64,000 nt of DNA, from assembly GCF_004357765.1 (NCBI RefSeq), contig NZ_SMTE01000003.1:1-64000 (forward strand). Reading direction: 5' to 3'. Positions 1 through 9,527 of this stretch are shown piece after piece. This stretch comes from Pseudomonas putida (GTDB taxonomy: Bacteria > Pseudomonadota > Gammaproteobacteria > Pseudomonadales > Pseudomonadaceae). The position numbers were made by a program, and so were the translations under genes. Position 1 is the first letter of the stretch. The number at the start of each line of letters is the position of its first letter. The notes beneath the pieces were generated by a model. The model was not told the DNA's origin and did no database searches. It saw only the letters and a program-made list of their open reading frames with translations.

Positions 1-139
1 ATCGCCCATGGTCACGGATGTTGCGATAGCTCAATTCGTTCAGGTAATTCCAGACAGTGTTAACCGACCGCGCCCACGCGCGCAGAACCGGCGCATGCCT
101 GTCCTTGATGCGCAACTGGAGGGTTTTGGTGGTTTTCAT
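1..139 (-). CDS. tnpB: TnpB (IS605 OrfB family), N-terminal part, cut by window edge
   Basis: Reading leftwards from an ATG at 139, the frame gives MKTTKTLQLRIKDRH followed by an Arg/Trp-rich helix and WNYLNELSYRNI. This is the typical N-terminus of IS200/IS605 TnpB proteins (wedge strand, then the VNxVWNYxNEL helix). TnpB is an RNA-guided DNA endonuclease that helps maintain IS200/IS605 elements. Only about 46 codons lie in the window; the RuvC-like catalytic residues and the guide RNA at the 3' end are outside it. An in-frame ATG also exists at 160, but AAAGG about 10 bases before 139 favours the inner start. The divergent partner tnpA survives only as a fragment at 201-365, so this copy may be a relic. 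Whether TnpB is intact cannot be judged here. Confidence 0.72.
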   Translation of the reverse strand, partial: MKTTKTLQLRIKDRHAPVLRAWARSVNTVWNYLNELSYRNIRDHGR

Positions 140-200
140 TCTGGATTGGCCTTTATCCATATTATTCAGCAAAATAGCGCGTTTACCCTGGTTTTTTCAA

Positions 201-365
201 GGTTGGTCTAGTGGAGAATTCATTGCGTGTTATTTCCCGGAATTGATGCAACCAGCCTGGTGGGGGGATGCGTTGTGGTCGGCGTCGTATTTCGTCGGCA
301 GCGTAGGCGGTGCGCCATTGGACGGGGTTCGGCGCTACATCGAGGAGCAAGACAGACCGGCGTAA
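201..365 (+). pseudogene. tnpA remnant (IS200/IS605 Y1 transposase), C-terminal fragment
   Basis: The frame ending at the TAA at 363-365 encodes GWSSGEF, FPEL, a Trp-rich stretch, SYFVGSVGGAPL and a final YIEEQ helix. This is the C-terminal third of IS200/IS605 TnpA single-strand transposases, which normally run to about 130-150 residues. The upstream part that should hold the HUH motif and the catalytic tyrosine is absent: preceding in-frame codons (57-200) do not resemble TnpA and overlap the start of tnpB on the other strand. I read it as a deletion derivative of an IS605-like element with divergent tnpA and tnpB. The left boundary is approximate. Confidence 0.7.
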
Positions 366-396
366 GGGCGCGCAGTTCGCACGCCTCGCTATCCCT

Positions 397-416
397 CCCC
401 GCACTAAAGTACGGGG
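397..416. promoter_or_regulatory. Candidate MerR-family (CadR) operator
   Basis: A 20-bp dyad, ccccgcactaaagtacgggg, lies 19 bases before the cadR start. The outer five bases on each side are perfectly complementary and an inner ACT/AGT pair also matches. Position, length and symmetry fit a MerR-family operator. MerR regulators bind such dyads between the -35 and -10 of target promoters and usually regulate their own gene. I see no convincing -35/-10 pair on either strand, so the promoter itself is not assigned. Confidence 0.5.
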
Positions 417-435
417 TATCTCGCGGAGAAAACCT

Positions 436-879
436 ATGAAAATCGGAGAACTGGCCAAGGCCACTGACTGCCCCGTCGAGACCATTCGCTATTACGAACG
501 CGAGCAGTTGCTGCCGGCGCCGGCGCGCACCGAGGGCAACTATCGGCAGTACACCCAGGCCCACGTCGAACGGCTGACCTTCATCCGCAACTGCCGCACC
601 TTGGACATGACCCTCGACGAAATTCGCAGTCTGCTGCGCCTGCGCGACAGCCCGGATGACTCATGTGGCAGCGTCAACGCGCTGATCGATGAACATATCG
701 AGCACGTGCAGGCGCGGATCGATGGGTTGCTGGCGTTACGCTCGCAACTGGTGGAGCTGCGCCAGCGCTGTCCCGCGCAAGGGGATGAGTGCGCGATCCT
801 GCAGCGACTGGAAGAGAACGGCGCAGTCTCGGTGCCGGACACCGAGCATTCGCACGTCGGGCGCAGCCACGGACATTGA
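436..879 (+). CDS. cadR: Cd(II)/Pb(II)-responsive MerR-family regulator CadR
   Basis: The product is 147 residues, the length of P. putida CadR. It has an N-terminal winged helix-turn-helix (MKIGELAKATDC, then ETIRYYEREQLL), a long dimerisation helix, and the metal-site cysteines Cys77, Cys112 and Cys119. The tail is His-rich (EHSHVGRSHGH), the second metal site known in P. putida CadR. It activates the cadmium efflux ATPase gene cadA on metal binding. The reading frame is open further upstream, but homology begins at 436 and GGAGAAAA precedes this ATG. cadA is usually divergent from cadR; here an IS605 remnant takes that place, so the usual target is not next door in the visible sequence. 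Confidence 0.93.
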   Translation: MKIGELAKATDCPVETIRYYEREQLLPAPARTEGNYRQYTQAHVERLTFIRNCRTLDMTLDEIRSLLRLRDSPDDSCGSVNALIDEHIEHVQARIDGLLALRSQLVELRQRCPAQGDECAILQRLEENGAVSVPDTEHSHVGRSHGH

Positions 880-893
880 AGAGCCTGCGGGCC

Positions 894-915
894 AATCGCC
901 GGCTTGCCGGCGATT
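894..915. terminator. Hairpin between convergent cadR and thyA
   Basis: The sequence aatcgccggc-tt-gccggcgatt is a perfect 10-bp inverted repeat between the ends of two convergent genes. No long T-tract follows on either strand. It could act as a bidirectional terminator, and it also resembles the CGCCGGC class of Pseudomonas intergenic palindromes (another copy sits near 57809). Confidence 0.5.
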
Positions 916-918
916 ACG

Positions 919-1890
919 TCAGACCGCCATCGGCGCCGTCATCGGCGCATGGTGCTCATAACCTTCCAGGCTGAAATCGCTCGGCTCGATCATCTCCAAC
1001 CACTCAGGCTCGTACTTCCCGGTCTTGGCGAAATCCGGCACACGGTCGCTGATCACCAGCTTCGGCGCTTCCAGCGGCTCGCGCTTGAGCTGCTCGTTGA
1101 GCATTTCCAGGTGGTTCTCATATACATGGGCATCGCCAATGAAGTACGTGAACCAGCGCGGGGTGTAACCAGTCAGCCGGCCGAACAGCGACAGCAGCGC
1201 AGCACCCTCGGTGAGGTTGAACGGCGTGCCCAGGCCCAAGTCATTGGAGCGGATGTAGAGGGTCAGGGAAATTTCCCGGGTCTCGACATTCGGGTGGAAC
1301 TGGTAGAGCAGATGACACGGCGGCAGGGCCATTTCGTCCAACTGCGCGCAGTTCCAACCGTGGAACAGGATGCGCCGGCTACCGGGATCGTTGGCGATGG
1401 TGTCCAGACACTGGCGCACCTGATCGATGGCCTTGTACAGGATCACGAACGCCTGACCATCCTCCTCGTCCTGGGCGATCTTGCGAAAGCCCGCCTTCTC
1501 GGCCATCTCGATGGCGGCCGGGTTGCTCAGCGCGATGCGCTTGTAGCCGGGCCACTGACGCCATTGCACGCCGTAGATCTCGCCGAGGTCGTCATGCCCC
1601 TGGCGGAACGGGTTGGCCAGCCACTGGGCATTCTCGTTGGCGTTCTGATCCCAGACCTTGCAGCCCAGCTCACGGAATTCGCCGGCGTTCTTCACGCCGC
1701 GCAGGAAACCGACCATCTCGCCGATCGCCGACTTGAACGCCAGCTTGCGGGTGGTGATGGCCGGGAAGCCCTTCTGCAGGTCGAAACGCAGCATGGCGCC
1801 CGGCAGGCTGATGGTGCGGACACCGGTGCGGTTTTCCTGCAGCGTGCCGTTGTCGATGACGTCGCGGACCAGGTCCAGATACTGTTTCAT
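919..1890 (-). CDS. thyA: Thymidylate synthase
   Basis: The enzyme methylates dUMP to dTMP using 5,10-methylenetetrahydrofolate, in the cytoplasm. The 323-residue product starts [11 protein letters not shown]. It carries the folate/dUMP-binding RTGVRT loop near residue 22 and the catalytic cysteine Cys192 in [15 protein letters not shown]. It is about 60 residues longer than E. coli ThyA (264). The extra segment lies in the middle (about residues 95-155), as in other long-form ThyA proteins. It follows lgt on the same strand with a 51-base gap holding a terminator-like hairpin, so it is probably both read through from lgt and expressed separately. Confidence 0.97.
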   Translation of the reverse strand: MKQYLDLVRDVIDNGTLQENRTGVRTISLPGAMLRFDLQKGFPAITTRKLAFKSAIGEMVGFLRGVKNAGEFRELGCKVWDQNANENAQWLANPFRQGHDDLGEIYGVQWRQWPGYKRIALSNPAAIEMAEKAGFRKIAQDEEDGQAFVILYKAIDQVRQCLDTIANDPGSRRILFHGWNCAQLDEMALPPCHLLYQFHPNVETREISLTLYIRSNDLGLGTPFNLTEGAALLSLFGRLTGYTPRWFTYFIGDAHVYENHLEMLNEQLKREPLEAPKLVISDRVPDFAKTGKYEPEWLEMIEPSDFSLEGYEHHAPMTAPMAV

Positions 1891-1904
1891 GGCTTACCTG
1901 TAGC

Positions 1905-1933
1905 AAAAACGGCAGGGGGATCACCCCTGCCGT
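1905..1933 (-). terminator. Rho-independent terminator after lgt
   Basis: On the minus strand a 10-bp stem (acggcagggg paired with cccctgccgt, 1909-1918 and 1924-1933) is followed directly by TTTTG. It lies between lgt and thyA and would terminate or attenuate lgt transcripts before thyA. Confidence 0.7.
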
Positions 1934-1941
1934 GGGAATAA

Positions 1942-2748
1942 TCAGGCGGGTTTCGCCGTGGGCTTGCGATTATAAGCCCACCAGATCAGGCCAAGGCCAG
2001 CCAGGATCATCGGCACGCAAAGAATCTGACCCATGGTCAGCCAACCCCAGGCCAGGTAACCGAGCTGGGCATCCGGCACGCGGACGAATTCGACGATGAA
2101 ACGGAAGATGCCGTAGAACAGCGCGAACATGCCGGAAACCGCCATGGTGGGCCGTGGCTTGCGCGAGAACAGCCAGAGGATGACGAACAGCGCAACGCCT
2201 TCCAGGGCGAACTGGTAGAGCTGCGAGGGGTGACGCGGCAGTTGGGCCGGGTCGCTGAACGGCGGGAAGATCATCGCCCAAGGCACGTCGGTGGGTTTGC
2301 CCCACAGTTCGGCATTGATGAAGTTGCCGATGCGTCCGGCACCCAGGCCAATCGGCACCAGTGGCGCGACGAAGTCCATCAGCTCGAAGAACGACTTGTT
2401 GTTGCGTTTGCCGAACCACAGCGCCGCCAGCATCACGCCGATGAAGCCGCCATGGAACGACATGCCGCCCTTCCAGACCTCGAAGATCAGCGTCGGGTTG
2501 GCCAGGTAGGCGTGCAGGTCGTAGAACAGCACATAGCCCAGGCGACCACCGACGATCACCCCCATCGACAACCAGAACACCAGGTCGGAGAGCTTCTCTC
2601 GACTCCAGGTCGGGTAGAAGCGGTTCAGCCGGCGTGAGGCCAACAGCCAGGCGCCGCCGATGCCGATCAGGTACATCAAGCCGTACCAGTGGATTTTCAG
2701 CGGCCCGATGGCCACGGCCACGGGATCTATCTGCGGGTAAGGCAGCAT
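1942..2748 (-). CDS. lgt: Prolipoprotein diacylglyceryl transferase
   Basis: Lgt moves a diacylglyceryl group from phosphatidylglycerol to the lipobox cysteine of prolipoproteins in the inner membrane. The product is 268 residues with several membrane segments. It carries the Lgt signature [17 protein letters not shown] (from about residue 138, with the essential Arg139) and the SFHGG motif near residues 97-101 (His99, matching E. coli His103). The C-terminal end contains [10 protein letters not shown]. It lies 16 bases after the TauE/SafE gene on the same strand, so the two are probably co-transcribed. Confidence 0.97.
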   Translation of the reverse strand: MLPYPQIDPVAVAIGPLKIHWYGLMYLIGIGGAWLLASRRLNRFYPTWSREKLSDLVFWLSMGVIVGGRLGYVLFYDLHAYLANPTLIFEVWKGGMSFHGGFIGVMLAALWFGKRNNKSFFELMDFVAPLVPIGLGAGRIGNFINAELWGKPTDVPWAMIFPPFSDPAQLPRHPSQLYQFALEGVALFVILWLFSRKPRPTMAVSGMFALFYGIFRFIVEFVRVPDAQLGYLAWGWLTMGQILCVPMILAGLGLIWWAYNRKPTAKPA

Positions 2749-2764
2749 GGGTATTCCTCTTGGT

Positions 2765-3547
2765 TCAAATCAGAAAGCTCAGACCTACGCAGAACAACAA
2801 CGCAGCGAACAGACGCTTGAGCAGGCGTGGCGATAACTTGTGCGCCAGACGCGCGCCAAAACGGGCGAAAAACATGCTGGTCACGGCAATGCCGATCAAT
2901 GCCGGCAGGTACACGAACCCCAGACTATGCGGCGGCAGATGCTCTTCGTGCCAACCCAGCAGCATGAAACTCAAGGCACTGGCGAGAGCGATCGGCAGAC
3001 CGCAGGCCGATGAGGTGGCCACCGCCTGCTGCATCGGCAGGCTGCGCCAGGTCAGGAACGGCACGGTCAACGAGCCGCCGCCGATGCCAAAGATCGCCGA
3101 GGCCCAGCCGATCACCGCGCCCATGCCGACCAGCGCCGGTTTGCCGGGCGTGCCGCGGCTGGCCTTGGGCTTGAAGTCCAGGGCCATCTGGGCGGCGATC
3201 ACCAGGGCGAACACACCGATGATCTTCTGCAATTGCGGTCCTTGAATCAACGAAGCGGTCTTGGCGCCGACGCCGGCGCCGAGCAGGATACCGAGCGTCA
3301 TCCAGGCGAAGATCGGCCACTGCACCGCGCCCTTGCGGTGATGCTCCAACACGGCGTTGATCGAGGTGAAAACGATGGTCGCCAGCGAGGTGCCGACCGC
3401 CAGGTGGGTCAGTACCGAAGTGTCGAAGCCCTGAAGGGTGAAACTGAACACCAGGACCGGCACGATGATGATACCGCCGCCCACGCCGAACAGCCCGGCC
3501 AGCACGCCAGCACAGGCGCCCAACAGCAGATAGAGTACGAACTCCAT
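2765..3547 (-). CDS. TauE/SafE family membrane transporter
   Basis: This is a 260-residue inner-membrane protein. It opens with a glycine-rich helix ([19 protein letters not shown]), and a similar segment follows at [13 protein letters not shown]. This internal duplication is typical of the TauE/SafE/YfcA family, which exports sulfite or other sulfur and organic anions. The substrate cannot be read from sequence. It is the first gene of a co-oriented run with lgt and thyA. It starts 129 bases from the divergent NRDE gene, which leaves room for two divergent promoters. Confidence 0.85.
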   Translation of the reverse strand: MEFVLYLLLGACAGVLAGLFGVGGGIIIVPVLVFSFTLQGFDTSVLTHLAVGTSLATIVFTSINAVLEHHRKGAVQWPIFAWMTLGILLGAGVGAKTASLIQGPQLQKIIGVFALVIAAQMALDFKPKASRGTPGKPALVGMGAVIGWASAIFGIGGGSLTVPFLTWRSLPMQQAVATSSACGLPIALASALSFMLLGWHEEHLPPHSLGFVYLPALIGIAVTSMFFARFGARLAHKLSPRLLKRLFAALLFCVGLSFLI

Positions 3548-3676
3548 TCGTCGTCCCCGAGAAATCGATGCGGCATGGTAACGGAAGCCGGCCCCGCGGC
3601 TCTAGTGAACTCTGTGTCAGGATGGATCGCCAAGGCCACGCTCGGTAGAGTGGAGGAAAATACGGGGGTTACACCT

Positions 3677-4423
3677 ATGTGTCTGATCGTATTCGCCTGG
3701 CGGCCCGGGCATGCCCTGCCGCTGATCGTCGCGGCCAACCGCGACGAGTTCTATGCCCGCCCGACCCAGGCGCTGGGCGCTTGGGAAGACGCGCCTGGGG
3801 TGCACGCCGGGCGTGACCTGGAAGCCGGAGGCACCTGGCTCGGCGTCGGCCCGCAAGGGCGCTTCGCTGCATTGACCAATATTCGCGACCCCGGGCAACC
3901 GCTGGGGCCGCGCTCGCGTGGCGAGCTGGTGGCGGCGTATCTACAGGGCGAGCTTGGGGTCGAGGCCTACCTTGACCAAGCGGCCAGCCGCAGCGGGCAA
4001 TATTCGGGGTTCAACTTGTTGGTGGGCGATGGCCGGCAACTGGGCTATCTGCATGCGCGCGAGGCGGCGCCGCGACTGCTCGAACCTGGGGTGTATGGCC
4101 TGTCCAATGCCGGGCTGGATACGCCTTGGCCGAAGCTGGTGAAAGCGCGCAGGGGGCTGGAGGGGTTGCTGGAGAAGGCGGACCCGCAGCAGTTGCTGGC
4201 ATTGCTGGCCGATGGGGAAACCGCGGCGGATGCCGATCTGCCGCAAACGGGCGTGGGTCTGGCCACGGAGAAGCTGTTGTCGAGCGTGTTCATTGCCAGC
4301 CAGACCTATGGCACTCGGGCGAGTACGGTGCTGATCGTGGATGATCGGGGTAGACGGCGGCTGGTGGAGCGTAGCTTCGGGCCGTTCGGGGGGCATCTGG
4401 GAGAGGTTTGCCTGGAGGTCTGA
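3677..4423 (+). CDS. NRDE family protein (TANGO2-like)
   Basis: The 248-residue protein begins MCLIVFAW and has AANRDEFYARPT about 20 residues in, which is the NRDE motif that names the family (related to eukaryotic TANGO2). A conserved Cys2 follows the start Met, so the family may belong to the N-terminal-nucleophile group. Bacterial members have no settled function; haem trafficking has been proposed for relatives. The frame is open upstream, but the family starts at this Met. A REP pair follows immediately and separates it from convergent ptsP. Confidence 0.85.
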   Translation: MCLIVFAWRPGHALPLIVAANRDEFYARPTQALGAWEDAPGVHAGRDLEAGGTWLGVGPQGRFAALTNIRDPGQPLGPRSRGELVAAYLQGELGVEAYLDQAASRSGQYSGFNLLVGDGRQLGYLHAREAAPRLLEPGVYGLSNAGLDTPWPKLVKARRGLEGLLEKADPQQLLALLADGETAADADLPQTGVGLATEKLLSSVFIASQTYGTRASTVLIVDDRGRRRLVERSFGPFGGHLGEVCLEV

Positions 4424-4429
4424 TGCCGT

Positions 4430-4514
4430 CTTCGCGGGACAAGCCCGCTCCCACAGCTGCCGCGCTGCCCTTGAGAACAGTGCGGTGCCTGTGGGAGCGG
4501 GCTTGTCCCGCGAA
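4430..4514. repeat. REP pair (inverted palindromic doublet)
   Basis: Two REP units in opposite orientation form a perfect 26-bp inverted repeat (4431-4456 and 4489-4514; core gcgggacaagcccgc) with a 32-base spacer. It lies between the convergent ends of the NRDE gene and ptsP, the usual place for Pseudomonas REP elements, and may act in termination or mRNA 3'-end protection. Confidence 0.9.
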
Positions 4515-4530
4515 AGGGCCGGCGCAGACC

Positions 4531-6810
4531 TCAGAGCGGCTTGTCGGCCCCCGGCCCTATCATTCGTGCCAGGCCGAGATTCTTCAATGCCAGCTGCAGG
4601 GAGCTGTGGATAACCTGCGGGTTGTCATGGCTCATGGCCTCGGCCAGCAGCTCCTTGGCCTTGCTCATGTTGATCTGGCGCAGCATCCATTTCACCTTCG
4701 GCAGGTTGGTGGCGTTCATCGACAGGCTGTCGAAACCCATCGCCATCAACAGGATCGCCGCCGCCGGATCACCAGCCATCTCGCCGCAGATACTCACCGG
4801 CTTGCCTTCGCCGTGGGCATCGCGCACCACGGTGTAGAGCGCTTGCAGGACGGCCGGATGCAGGTAGTCGTAAAGGTCGGCGACCCGCGGGTTGTTGCGA
4901 TCGACGGCCAGCAGGTATTGGGTCAGGTCGTTGGATCCGACCGAGAGGAAGTCCACCTGACGGGCGAGTTCCTTGGTCTGATAAACGGCCGCCGGGATCT
5001 CCACCATCACCCCCACCGGAGGCATCGGTACATCGGTCCCTTCGTCCCGCACCTCGCCCCAGGCACGGTGAATCAGGTGCAGCGCTTCCTCGAGCTCGTG
5101 GATGCCGGAGATCATCGGCAACAGGATGCGCAGGTTGTTCAGGCCCTCGCTGGCCTTGAGCATGGCGCGGGTCTGCACCAGGAAGATTTCCGGGTGGTCG
5201 AGGGTGACGCGAATGCCGCGCCAGCCCAGGAACGGATTGTCTTCCTTGATCGGGAAATACGACAGCGCCTTGTCACCGCCGATGTCGAGGGTGCGCATGG
5301 TCACCGGCAACGGGTGGAACGCTGCCAGCTGTTCGCGGTAGATCGCCAGCTGTTCCTTCTCGCTGGGGAAGCGCTGGTTGATCATGAACGGCACTTCGGT
5401 GCGGTACAGACCCACCCCTTCGGCGCCACGCTGCTGGGCGCGGGCGACGTCGGCCAGCAGGCCGGTGTTGACCCATAGCGGCATGCGCTGGCCATCGGGC
5501 GTCACGCAGGGCAGCTCGCGCAATGCATCCAGACCCTGGGCCAGCTGGCGCTCTTCCTCGACCACATCGCTGTACTGTTTGCGCAGCACCTCGCTGGGGT
5601 TGGTGAAGACCTCGCCCTTGTAACCATCGACGATCAGCTCGATGCCGTCGACCTTGGAATACGGCAGGTCGACCAGGCCCATCACCGTGGGAATACCCAT
5701 GGCCCGGGCGAGAATGGCAACGTGGGAGTTGCCCGACCCCAATACCGACACCAAGCCGGCAAGTTTGCCCTCGGGCACTTCGCCGAGCATGGCCGGGGTC
5801 AGCTCCTCGCTGACCAGAATGGTGTTGTCGGCGTACACCAGCGACTGCGAACGGGCTTCCTGCAGGTAGGCGAGCAGGCGCCGACCGAGGTCCTTGACGT
5901 CGGAGGCACGCTCGCGCAGGTAGTCGTCGTCCATCAGCTCGAAGCGGTTGACGTGCTCGCCGACCACCTGGCGCAGGGCGCCCTGGGCCCACTGGCCGGT
6001 CTTGATGACCTCGGTCACCTCACCGCCGAGGGCGGCGTCCTCGAGCATCATCAGGTACACGTCGAACAGCGCACGCTCTTCGGGTCGCAACTGGGTGGCG
6101 AGCTTGGCCGACAGTTTGCGCATGTCGGCACGCACGCCTTCGAGGGCGTTCTGGAACAGTGCAAGTTCGGCGTCGATGTCTTCGACGGTCTTGTCCGGTA
6201 CCACTTCAAGGTCAGCCGGCGGCAGCATGACCACCGCGCGACCCACTGCGGCACCGGGCGATCCCGGTACACCGACGAAACGCGCTTCCTGGATACCCTT
6301 GCCCTGGCGCCCCAGGCCACGGATGGAACCGGTGGCCTCGGCGTGGGCGATGACCCCGGCGAGCTGAGCGCTCATGGTGACGAGGAAGGCTTCCTCGCCT
6401 TCGTCGAACTGGCGGCGCTCTTTCTGCTGGATGACCAGAACTCCGACCACTCGTCGGTGGTGGATGATCGGCGCCCCGAGGAAGGAGGCGAAGCGTTCTT
6501 CACCGGTTTCGGCGAAGTAGCGGTAACGCGGGTGGGCCGCGGCGTTTTCCAGGTTCAGCGGCTCTTCCCGGGTGCCGACCAGGCCGACCAGGCCTTCGTT
6601 GGGGGCCATGCTGACCTTGCCGATGGAACGCTTGTTCAGGCCTTCGGTGGCCATCAGCACGAAGCGGTTGGACTCCGGATCGAGCAGATAGACCGAGCAG
6701 ACCTGGCTGCCCATGGCCTCTTTCACACGCAAGACGATGATCCCCAACGCCGTCTTGAGATCTTTGGCGGAGTTCACTTCCTGGACGATCTTGCGCAGCG
6801 TATTGAGCAT
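4531..6810 (-). CDS. ptsP: Phosphoenolpyruvate-protein phosphotransferase PtsP (EI-Ntr)
   Basis: The 759-residue protein is the first enzyme of the nitrogen-related PTS and phosphorylates NPr from PEP. Domain order: a GAF sensor domain (about residues 1-160), an NPr-binding helical region, the phospho-histidine swivelling domain with His363 in GSGNSHVAILARAMGIP, and the C-terminal PEP-binding TIM barrel. The barrel contains GVGLYRTE, GWRGIR and SVGSNDLTQYLLAVDR. The length fits EI-Ntr. It follows rppH by 22 bases on the same strand, an arrangement common in gammaproteobacteria. In Pseudomonas this pathway influences polyhydroxyalkanoate and virulence traits and responds to glutamine through the GAF domain. 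Confidence 0.97.
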   Translation of the reverse strand: MLNTLRKIVQEVNSAKDLKTALGIIVLRVKEAMGSQVCSVYLLDPESNRFVLMATEGLNKRSIGKVSMAPNEGLVGLVGTREEPLNLENAAAHPRYRYFAETGEERFASFLGAPIIHHRRVVGVLVIQQKERRQFDEGEEAFLVTMSAQLAGVIAHAEATGSIRGLGRQGKGIQEARFVGVPGSPGAAVGRAVVMLPPADLEVVPDKTVEDIDAELALFQNALEGVRADMRKLSAKLATQLRPEERALFDVYLMMLEDAALGGEVTEVIKTGQWAQGALRQVVGEHVNRFELMDDDYLRERASDVKDLGRRLLAYLQEARSQSLVYADNTILVSEELTPAMLGEVPEGKLAGLVSVLGSGNSHVAILARAMGIPTVMGLVDLPYSKVDGIELIVDGYKGEVFTNPSEVLRKQYSDVVEEERQLAQGLDALRELPCVTPDGQRMPLWVNTGLLADVARAQQRGAEGVGLYRTEVPFMINQRFPSEKEQLAIYREQLAAFHPLPVTMRTLDIGGDKALSYFPIKEDNPFLGWRGIRVTLDHPEIFLVQTRAMLKASEGLNNLRILLPMISGIHELEEALHLIHRAWGEVRDEGTDVPMPPVGVMVEIPAAVYQTKELARQVDFLSVGSNDLTQYLLAVDRNNPRVADLYDYLHPAVLQALYTVVRDAHGEGKPVSICGEMAGDPAAAILLMAMGFDSLSMNATNLPKVKWMLRQINMSKAKELLAEAMSHDNPQVIHSSLQLALKNLGLARMIGPGADKPL

Positions 6811-6832
6811 GGCTCGGGGTCGAACTCCGTCG

Positions 6833-7312
6833 TCAGTCGCGCGTCAGCAGACGCGGTGCAAGCTCTTTCAAGGCACGGCGGTAGACTTCACGCTTGAATG
6901 TCACCACCTGGCCCAGCGGGTACCAATAACTGACCCAGCGCCAGCCGTCGAACTCGGGCTTGCCGGTCAGGTCCATCCGCACCCGCTGCTCGTTGCTCAC
7001 CAGGCGCAACAGGAACCACTTCTGCTTCTGCCCGATGCACAGCGGTTGGCTGTGGGTACGCACCAGGCGCTGGGGTAAACGATAACGCAACCAGCCTCGG
7101 GTGCAGGCAAGAATTTCCACATCGTCGCGTTCAAGGCCGACTTCTTCGTTCAGCTCACGGTACAGGGCATCTTCCGGCGTCTCGTCAGGGTTTATGCCAC
7201 CCTGAGGGAATTGCCAGGCATCCTGGTTGATCCGTCGAGCCCATAGCACCTGCCCGGCATCATTCGTGAGAATGATCCCTACATTGGGGCGAAAACCATC
7301 CGGGTCGATCAC
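6833..7312 (-). CDS. rppH: RNA pyrophosphohydrolase RppH
   Basis: RppH removes pyrophosphate from the 5' end of triphosphorylated mRNAs and so starts RNase E-dependent decay. The product is 159 residues. It has a full Nudix box: Gly38, Glu44, then RELNEEVGL from Arg52 to Leu60. The start chosen is the GTG at 7312, giving (M)[11 protein letters not shown], the conserved N-terminus. GAGG lies about 8 bases upstream. A longer TTG-started frame to 7399 exists but its extra residues are not family-like. It is followed by ptsP on the same strand. Confidence 0.95.
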   Translation of the reverse strand: MIDPDGFRPNVGIILTNDAGQVLWARRINQDAWQFPQGGINPDETPEDALYRELNEEVGLERDDVEILACTRGWLRYRLPQRLVRTHSQPLCIGQKQKWFLLRLVSNEQRVRMDLTGKPEFDGWRWVSYWYPLGQVVTFKREVYRRALKELAPRLLTRD

Positions 7313-7406
7313 GGCAGCAACCTCGCAAACGCATGTCACCGCATTGTTCCACAAAGCCTGCGAGCGCAGCAACGCGCCGGCCAAGCTTATGCACAGCAAC
7401 GATCCG

Positions 7407-7832
7407 TTAGACCGGCTTGGCGCCCATCAACCCGGCAATGGACAGGAAACACACCCCGCTGAATACCGCCAATGCCAAGGTGAAACGCAATCCCACCACC
7501 TCGGCCTTGCGCAGCCGGTTCAAGCGCACCAGCAGCCACCACACGGCAAGCGCGCCAACGGTATAGATGACGCTGGAAGCCAGCACCCAGGTCTGCCCCA
7601 GCGGCCAACCGACCAGATGCACCAGCCACCAGCCGCTGAACGGCATGCTCAGCAGGCACAGCCCCATCACCAGCCAGACGAACACCAGCGGCCTGCGCAG
7701 CAGTTTGGCATAAGCCTCGGCGTCGCCCCGGCGGCGGGCGAGCACGGTCCACACCACCAGCCCCAGCGCGCCCAGCAGCAAGACTGCGGTGGCGGCGATG
7801 TGCAAGGCTTTCAGGGTCGTCAGGTGTTCCAT
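7407..7832 (-). CDS. Small integral membrane protein, DUF2269-like
   Basis: The 141-residue protein has four hydrophobic segments: near residues 8-28, 48-66, 78-98 and 118-136. It starts [23 protein letters not shown]. The early KxLHI...LLG pattern and the four-helix layout suggest the DUF2269 family (function unknown). It lies between ilvA and rppH on the same strand, 95 bases before the rppH start. No enzymatic motif is visible. The family call is from memory and moderate. Confidence 0.6.
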   Translation of the reverse strand: MEHLTTLKALHIAATAVLLLGALGLVVWTVLARRRGDAEAYAKLLRRPLVFVWLVMGLCLLSMPFSGWWLVHLVGWPLGQTWVLASSVIYTVGALAVWWLLVRLNRLRKAEVVGLRFTLALAVFSGVCFLSIAGLMGAKPV

Positions 7833-7878
7833 GTCAGCATGTCCTTGTACAGGCGATCGTCAGGCCAAGCTTAGCCGC

Positions 7879-9393
7879 TTAACCCAGGAACAGCCGGTAA
7901 GCCGGGTTTTCCGTCTCGTCCCAGTAGGGGTAGCCGATCTTGGCCAGGGCTGCGGGCACCAGGTGGCGCTCGTCCTCCGGCACTTGCAGGCCAGCCACCA
8001 CACGCCCGTCGGCGGCGCCGTGGTTACGGTAGTGGAACATCGAGATGTTCCAGCGCCCGCCCAGCTTGGCCAGGAAGTTGAACAGCGCACCAGGCCGCTC
8101 GGGGAACTCGAAGCGCAGTACGATCTCATCGCTGGCCCCGGCCGAATGACCGCCGACCATGTGGCGGATGTGCAGCTTGGCCAGTTCGTTGTCGGTCAGG
8201 TCGGTGACCGGGAAGCCTTGGTCGATCAATTGCTGGACCAGAGCCGCACGCGGGTCGTTCTCCGGATGGGTCTGCACGCCGACGAAGATGTGCGCCTCGT
8301 CGGAGGTGTGCTTGCGGTAGTTGAACTCAGTGATCTGTCGCTTGCCGATGGCCTCGCAGAATGCTTTGAAGCTGCCCGGGCGTTCGGGAATGGTCACGGC
8401 GATGATCGCTTCGCGCTTTTCGCCCAGTTCGGCACGCTCTGCCACATGGCGCAGGCGATCGAAGTTCACGTTGGCGCCCGAATCGATGGCGACCAGGGTC
8501 TGTCCGCTGACGCCTTTGAGCTCGACGTACTTCTTGATGCCCGCAACCCCCAACGCGCCGGCAGGTTCGGTGATCGAGCGGGTATCGTCGTAGATATCCT
8601 TGATTGCCGCACAGATCTCATCAGTACTGACGGTGATCACCTCGTCCACGTAGCGACGGCAGATGTCGAAGGTGTGCTGGCCGATCTGCGCCACCGCCAC
8701 CCCATCGGCGAACAGCCCGACCTGCGGCAGGATCACCCGCTCGCCGGCGGCCATCGCTGCCTGCAGGCAGTTGGAGTCGTCCGGCTCGACGCCGATCACC
8801 TTCACTTCGGGGCGCAGGTACTTCACGTACGCCGCAATACCGGCAATCAGGCCACCACCGCCGACCGGCACGAAAATCGCGTCCAGCTGCCCGGGGTGCT
8901 GGCGAAGGATTTCCATGGCCACCGTGCCTTGCCCGGCGATGGTATGCGGATCGTCGTAGGGGTGGATGTAGACGTAGCCTTTTTCGTCCACCAGCTTCAG
9001 CGAATAGGCCAGTGCCTCTGGGAACGAATCACCATGCAGCACCACCTTGCCACCCCGCGAACGCACACCCTCGACCTTGATCTCAGGGGTGGTCCTGGGC
9101 ATCACGATGGTGGCCTTGATTCCCATCTCACGGGCTGCCAAGGCCACGCCTTGGGCATGGTTACCAGCGGACGCCGTGACCACGCCACGGGCCAGCTCCT
9201 CGGGGCTCAACTGAGCGAGCTTGTTGTACGCGCCGCGGATCTTGAACGAGAACACCGGCTGCAGGTCCTCGCGCTTGAGCAGCACCTGGTTGCCCAGCCG
9301 CTTGCTCAGTTGCCCGGCGCTGTGCAACGGGGTTTCTACCGCGACGTCGTAAACGCGCGAGGTGAGGATCTTCTTGACGTACTGTTCGAGCAT
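7879..9393 (-). CDS. ilvA: Threonine ammonia-lyase, biosynthetic
   Basis: The enzyme deaminates L-threonine to 2-oxobutanoate, the first step of isoleucine synthesis. The 504-residue product has the PLP domain first: Lys51 in [23 protein letters not shown] near residue 75, and the glycine-rich loop PVGGGGLI. It ends with two ACT-like regulatory repeats ([14 protein letters not shown] and [14 protein letters not shown]). The two ACT modules mark it as the isoleucine-inhibited biosynthetic type and not the short catabolic type. It is divergent from rpiA across a 134-base intergenic region. Confidence 0.96.
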   Translation of the reverse strand: MLEQYVKKILTSRVYDVAVETPLHSAGQLSKRLGNQVLLKREDLQPVFSFKIRGAYNKLAQLSPEELARGVVTASAGNHAQGVALAAREMGIKATIVMPRTTPEIKVEGVRSRGGKVVLHGDSFPEALAYSLKLVDEKGYVYIHPYDDPHTIAGQGTVAMEILRQHPGQLDAIFVPVGGGGLIAGIAAYVKYLRPEVKVIGVEPDDSNCLQAAMAAGERVILPQVGLFADGVAVAQIGQHTFDICRRYVDEVITVSTDEICAAIKDIYDDTRSITEPAGALGVAGIKKYVELKGVSGQTLVAIDSGANVNFDRLRHVAERAELGEKREAIIAVTIPERPGSFKAFCEAIGKRQITEFNYRKHTSDEAHIFVGVQTHPENDPRAALVQQLIDQGFPVTDLTDNELAKLHIRHMVGGHSAGASDEIVLRFEFPERPGALFNFLAKLGGRWNISMFHYRNHGAADGRVVAGLQVPEDERHLVPAALAKIGYPYWDETENPAYRLFLG

Positions 9394-9527
9394 CGGGAAA
9401 GCATCACTGGGCCGCGGGACAAGGCCTGGGAGTCTACCCCAGCGCTACGTCGGGCGACCACAGCAAAGCCGCGCGAGCCGTTATACTAGCCCCCTCGAAA
9501 ACCTCCCCCGCCCCTTTCGGAGCCCGC

